A stretch of DNA of 10,426 nt from Pseudomonadota bacterium. GTDB lineage: Bacteria; Pseudomonadota; Gammaproteobacteria; Acidiferrobacterales; Acidiferrobacteraceae. The notes below the pieces were generated by a model that was not told the DNA's origin, made no database searches, and saw only the letters and a program-made list of their open reading frames with translations. Both the position numbers and the translations under genes were made by a program. Location: NCBI GenBank assembly GCA_021795255.1, contig JAJYPQ010000107.1:1-10426 (forward strand), in the 5' to 3' direction. How positions within the stretch are numbered: the stretch's first letter is position 1; every line of letters starts with the position of its first letter. Shown here piece after piece: positions 8,038-10,426 of this stretch.

Positions 8038-8341
8038 AAGTGAAATGACGTCTCGTGAACTGCGCGTCCTCTTGGGTGCCCGTATGCGGGCACTGCGCTT
8101 GTCGGCCAACCTCGACCAGCAGGAGACCGCCTTGCGCGCCGGAATCTCGGTGCGCGCCCTCCGCAACCTCGAAGGTGGGACTGGTTCATCCGTCGATACC
8201 TTGTTGCGGGTTTTAAAGACCCTGGACGCGCTTGCCGGGCTCGAGGCGCTCGCCCCGGAACCCACCGTGAACCCTCTGGCCATGCTCCGCCACCAGGCGC
8301 CCCAAAGACGCGTACGCCGTCCCCGCAAAGGCCGGTCATGA
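8024..8341 (+). CDS. hipB: HipB-like antitoxin, XRE-family DNA-binding protein
   Basis: Antitoxin and autorepressor of the HipBA toxin-antitoxin pair, 105 residues. An XRE/Cro-type helix-turn-helix covers residues ~12-70. The second helix is near 31-38 (DQQETALR), followed by the AGIS turn and the recognition helix 43-50 (VRALRNLE). The tail (residues ~80-105) is rich in Arg and Lys (RRVRRPRKGR) and probably disordered, similar to many HipB tails. The stop overlaps the hipA start (ATGA at 8338-8341), so the two are translationally coupled in the usual antitoxin-first order. Start choice: the ATG at 8024 has AAAGAG (8011-8016) at suitable distance and gives the longer protein. If the TATAAT at 8020-8025 is the true -10, the transcript would begin near 8032 and the ATG at 8045 (Met8) would be used. 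Loss of seven residues would not affect the DNA-binding domain. Confidence 0.85.
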   Translation: MPVILSEMTSRELRVLLGARMRALRLSANLDQQETALRAGISVRALRNLEGGTGSSVDTLLRVLKTLDALAGLEALAPEPTVNPLAMLRHQAPQRRVRRPRKGRS

Positions 8342-9624
8342 CGATCCCGGCGATCGAGGTCAGGCTGTGGGGCCGCCGGGTCGGTGCAGTGGCACCGGAT
8401 CCGGCGCTCGGGTGCTATGTGTTCGCCTATGCCAAGGAATGGATCGTAACAGGCATCGAGCCCGCACCTCTTATGATGCCCATCGGCCCTCGGCGCTACG
8501 CCTTCCCGGACCTTTCCGAAGAGACCTACAGAGGCCTGCCCGGCCTCCTCGCCGATGCCCTGCCAGATGACTTCGGCAACGCCATAGTCGATGCCTGGAT
8601 GGCCACCCGAGGCGTCCGGCACACCACCATAACGACCCTTGATCGATTGGCCTATATGGGCAAGCGCGGCATGGGTGCCTTGGAGTTCCAGCCGGCGCTC
8701 CGCACCCCCGCAGCCTATCGAACCGCGCTCGACATGCGGGCCCTGGTCGAGGCGGCACGCTATGCGGTCCACGGAGATCTGTCGCAGGAGTCGCTGGCGA
8801 CCGAGGCTCTACAAAATATCGCCGGTGTTGGCACCTCGGCGGGCGGCGCACGCGCCAAGGCCGTTGTCGCCTGGAACCCGACAACGGGCGAGATTCGTAG
8901 CGGACAGTTTGCGACCCAGCCCGGATTCGAACACTGGTTGCTCAAATTCGACGGGATGGGCAAAGACGCGGAATTGGGCGGTTCGCGCGACTACGGGCGA
9001 ATCGAGTACGCCTACGCCCTCATGGCGCATTCGGCGGGGATCCACATGATGCCAAGCCGTCTCCTGCTCGAGAACGGACGCGCCCATTTTATGACGCAAC
9101 GCTTCGATCGCACCGATAATCGCAAGCACCACATCCAAACGTTTTGCGGGCTAGCCCACATCGACTATCGCAAGCGTGGCGTTCACGCCTATGAGCAACT
9201 GTTCTCAGCCGCCAAACGCCTAGGCTTACCGGTCGAGGACTTAGACGAGCTCTTTCGGCGCATGGTCTTCAACGTTCTGGCAAAAAATTGCGACGACCAC
9301 GCCAAGAATTTCGCCTTCATTCTGAAGGAGGGCGAGTCGTGGCGTTTAGCGCCAGCCTATGATGTGACCCACGCCTACAACCCCGCCGGCGAATGGACCT
9401 ACCAACATCTTCTGTCCGTCAACGGAAAGTTCCGCGATATCGGCGATACCGATTGCTTGGCGCTTGCCGATCGCTTTATGATCCGCCGCGCCACCGATAT
9501 CCTGGCCGCCGCCCGCCGCGCGGTTCGCCTCTGGCCTGAGTTTGCCGCGCAGGCGGGCTTGCCGCGCGCCGCAGCCGAACGGGTCGCTTCCGACTTCGTC
9601 CCGGCAATCCACGACGGACCCTAA
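8338..9624 (+). CDS. hipA: HipA-family serine/threonine kinase toxin
   Basis: Toxin kinase of the HipBA module, 428 residues, close to the 440 of E. coli HipA. E. coli HipA phosphorylates glutamyl-tRNA synthetase and causes persistence; the target here is unknown. An N-terminal subdomain (residues ~5-115, ending YMGKRGMGALEF) precedes the kinase body. The Gly-rich phosphate loop is VGTSAGGARAK (164-174); Thr166/Ser167 are candidates for the inhibitory autophosphorylation site known as Ser150 in E. coli. Lys203 in WLLKFDG is the likely ATP-contacting lysine. The catalytic motif is NCDDHAKN (317-324) with Asp319 and Asn324, and the metal-binding Asp342 is in LAPAYDVT. The 319/324/342 spacing equals that of E. 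coli D309/N314/D332. AAAGG (8327-8331) lies 6 bases before the ATG, and the start overlaps the hipB stop by 4 bases. No frameshift or missing catalytic residue is visible, so the kinase should be active. Confidence 0.92.
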   Translation: MTIPAIEVRLWGRRVGAVAPDPALGCYVFAYAKEWIVTGIEPAPLMMPIGPRRYAFPDLSEETYRGLPGLLADALPDDFGNAIVDAWMATRGVRHTTITTLDRLAYMGKRGMGALEFQPALRTPAAYRTALDMRALVEAARYAVHGDLSQESLATEALQNIAGVGTSAGGARAKAVVAWNPTTGEIRSGQFATQPGFEHWLLKFDGMGKDAELGGSRDYGRIEYAYALMAHSAGIHMMPSRLLLENGRAHFMTQRFDRTDNRKHHIQTFCGLAHIDYRKRGVHAYEQLFSAAKRLGLPVEDLDELFRRMVFNVLAKNCDDHAKNFAFILKEGESWRLAPAYDVTHAYNPAGEWTYQHLLSVNGKFRDIGDTDCLALADRFMIRRATDILAAARRAVRLWPEFAAQAGLPRAAAERVASDFVPAIHDGP

Positions 9625-9687
9625 GCCCCGCCTCTCAGTACTCGATCGCGCCGGCAGCCTGGGTCTCACCTCCCGGCCCGGGCGCCG
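9625..9687. other. Short gap between convergent hipA and phnD-like genes
   Basis: Sixty-three GC-rich bases between two convergent stop codons. The only structure is CCCG-GCC-CGGG (9672-9682), a 4-bp stem without a T run on either side. It is not a convincing bidirectional terminator. Confidence 0.5.
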
Positions 9688-10426
9688 CTATTCCTTGACC
9701 GAGTGGGCCCCGCCACTAAAGTACAGCGTATTCGCCAAGAGGTGCGAGAGCCCGGCATACTCGCGGCGATTGGCGGGCACGAATAGCCGCGCGCCATGCG
9801 CACGCCGTAGAGCCTGCGTGACCCGTTCCCCGACCGGCGATAACAAGGCCTCGCGAATCCGCGACTGGATATCGGCGGGTATCTTCGGGCTCGCCGATAT
9901 CGCCCGACTTGGATAGCCCTTGGTGCGGTACAACACCCGGACTCTCGCCGCCCGAGCCCTGGGCAGAGACTGGAGCCGCGCCATGGGCACGATGGCGGCA
10001 TCGCAGTGATTCGTCATAAGACCGTGAAGGCCCTGCGCCCAGCTATGCACGACCACGAGAAACGGCTGCCGACTTACGTCCGAGAATTTCCCGAGAAGCA
10101 GCAACGTAGCCAGGCTCGGGGGCGAGTCTGCGCACACTGACCGTCCGGTAAGCTGCGCGAGTTTGGTAATCGGCTCGCTCCGCCGGGTGACCACGGCATA
10201 AGCCGAGCGCCCCGGTAGGCGCACTAAGGGGGCATCCCCCAGATAGTGGTCGCGCCAGCTCGTGAAATGCGGTCCGTCGAAAACGAGTTCATACTTCCCT
10301 TTGGCCACGTCCTCGCTATACGTCAACCAATTTGTGGCGGGTTGAAAAACGATCGGGTGGCCCGTGACGCGCGTGAGATACGCAGCGATGGGCTGGAACA
10401 GAGCCTTTTCCCCCCTCACGGAGCCC
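9688..10426 (-). CDS. PhnD-like periplasmic substrate-binding protein, 5' partial
   Basis: C-terminal part (about 245 residues) of a PhnD/SsuA/transferrin-type solute-binding protein. The frame is open through the right edge, so the GTG at 10419 is internal. The signal peptide and first strand (roughly 30-50 residues, given a usual ~280-300) lie outside the window. Characteristic pieces: FQPIAAYLTRVTGHPIVF; GKYELVFDGPHFTSW, which matches the family's G-x-Y-D-x-x-x-x-x-P-x-x strand; the first hinge LPGRSAYAVVTRR; LTGRSVCADSPPSLATLLLL in the second lobe, where the ligand's oxyanion is usually held by Ser/Thr at a helix start; and NHCDAAIVP. PhnD binds phosphonates, and relatives bind phosphate, phosphite or other small anions; the ligand cannot be assigned here. 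No ATPase or permease gene is visible in the window. It converges on hipA and is a separate transcription unit. A periplasmic sensor for a two-component system is an alternative role for this family. Confidence 0.82.
   Translation of the reverse strand, partial: GSVRGEKALFQPIAAYLTRVTGHPIVFQPATNWLTYSEDVAKGKYELVFDGPHFTSWRDHYLGDAPLVRLPGRSAYAVVTRRSEPITKLAQLTGRSVCADSPPSLATLLLLGKFSDVSRQPFLVVVHSWAQGLHGLMTNHCDAAIVPMARLQSLPRARAARVRVLYRTKGYPSRAISASPKIPADIQSRIREALLSPVGERVTQALRRAHGARLFVPANRREYAGLSHLLANTLYFSGGAHSVKE
9868..9901. repeat. 10-bp perfect inverted repeat inside the phnD-like gene
   Basis: GATATCGGCG (9868-9877) and CGCCGATATC (9892-9901) are exact reverse complements separated by 14 bases. Three further wobble or Watson-Crick pairs extend the stem inward, leaving an 8-base loop. 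The same 10-mer GATATCGGCG occurs again within hipA at 9436-9445. All copies are coding (ISA and ADI on the - strand), so codon choice may explain them; a hairpin in the phnD-like mRNA is possible. Confidence 0.45.

Noticed and set aside
7984..8772. 262-residue open frame on the - strand across hipB and hipA
   Set aside because: It is antisense to two well-supported genes, runs through their overlap and promoter, and its translation has no recognisable domain.
1..10426. CRISPR array, tRNA, rRNA, insertion sequence or integrase
   Set aside because: No regularly spaced repeats, no cloverleaf or rRNA-like stretches and no transposase-like frames were found on either strand by reading.

Overview
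The window (roughly 58-60% G+C by eye) is gene-dense bacterial DNA. The gene families and codon use suggest a Pseudomonadota genome, most likely gammaproteobacterial and free-living or environmental. This cannot be settled from one window, because there is no rRNA or other phylogenetic marker. Five genes read on the + strand and one partial gene enters from the right on the - strand.

Layout: (1) 1-5607 holds two consecutive HAE1-type RND drug-efflux permeases, separated by only 3 bases. The first is cut by the left edge. They look like an MdtB/MdtC-type heteromeric pair, with the adaptor (MdtA-like) gene expected just to the left. Both keep the Asp-Asp/Lys proton relay. (2) 5608-5817 is a regulatory gap with two small hairpins and a probable sigma70-type promoter. 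(3) 5818-7875 encodes a KimA/KUP-type potassium transporter with an APC-fold membrane domain and a C-terminal cytosolic domain; the known K+-site residues of KimA are all present. (4) 7876-8023 starts GC-rich, contains a run of eight C, then turns sharply AT-rich at the promoter/operator of (5). (5) 8024-9624 is a complete HipB-HipA toxin-antitoxin operon with a 4-base ATGA overlap and intact kinase residues. (6) 9688-10426, on the - strand and convergent with hipA, is the C-terminal part of a PhnD-like periplasmic substrate-binding protein.

The genes fall into separate functional units: an efflux pump, a K+ uptake protein, a persistence/toxin module and a solute-binding protein. There is no evidence that they form one pathway. 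The hip pair, with its own AT-rich control region, looks like an inserted accessory module between housekeeping-like genes. I found no CRISPR array, tRNA, rRNA, transposase or integrase. I do not see a clearly undescribed system here; the points of most interest are the KimA-like protein in a probable Gram-negative and the compact hipBA control region.
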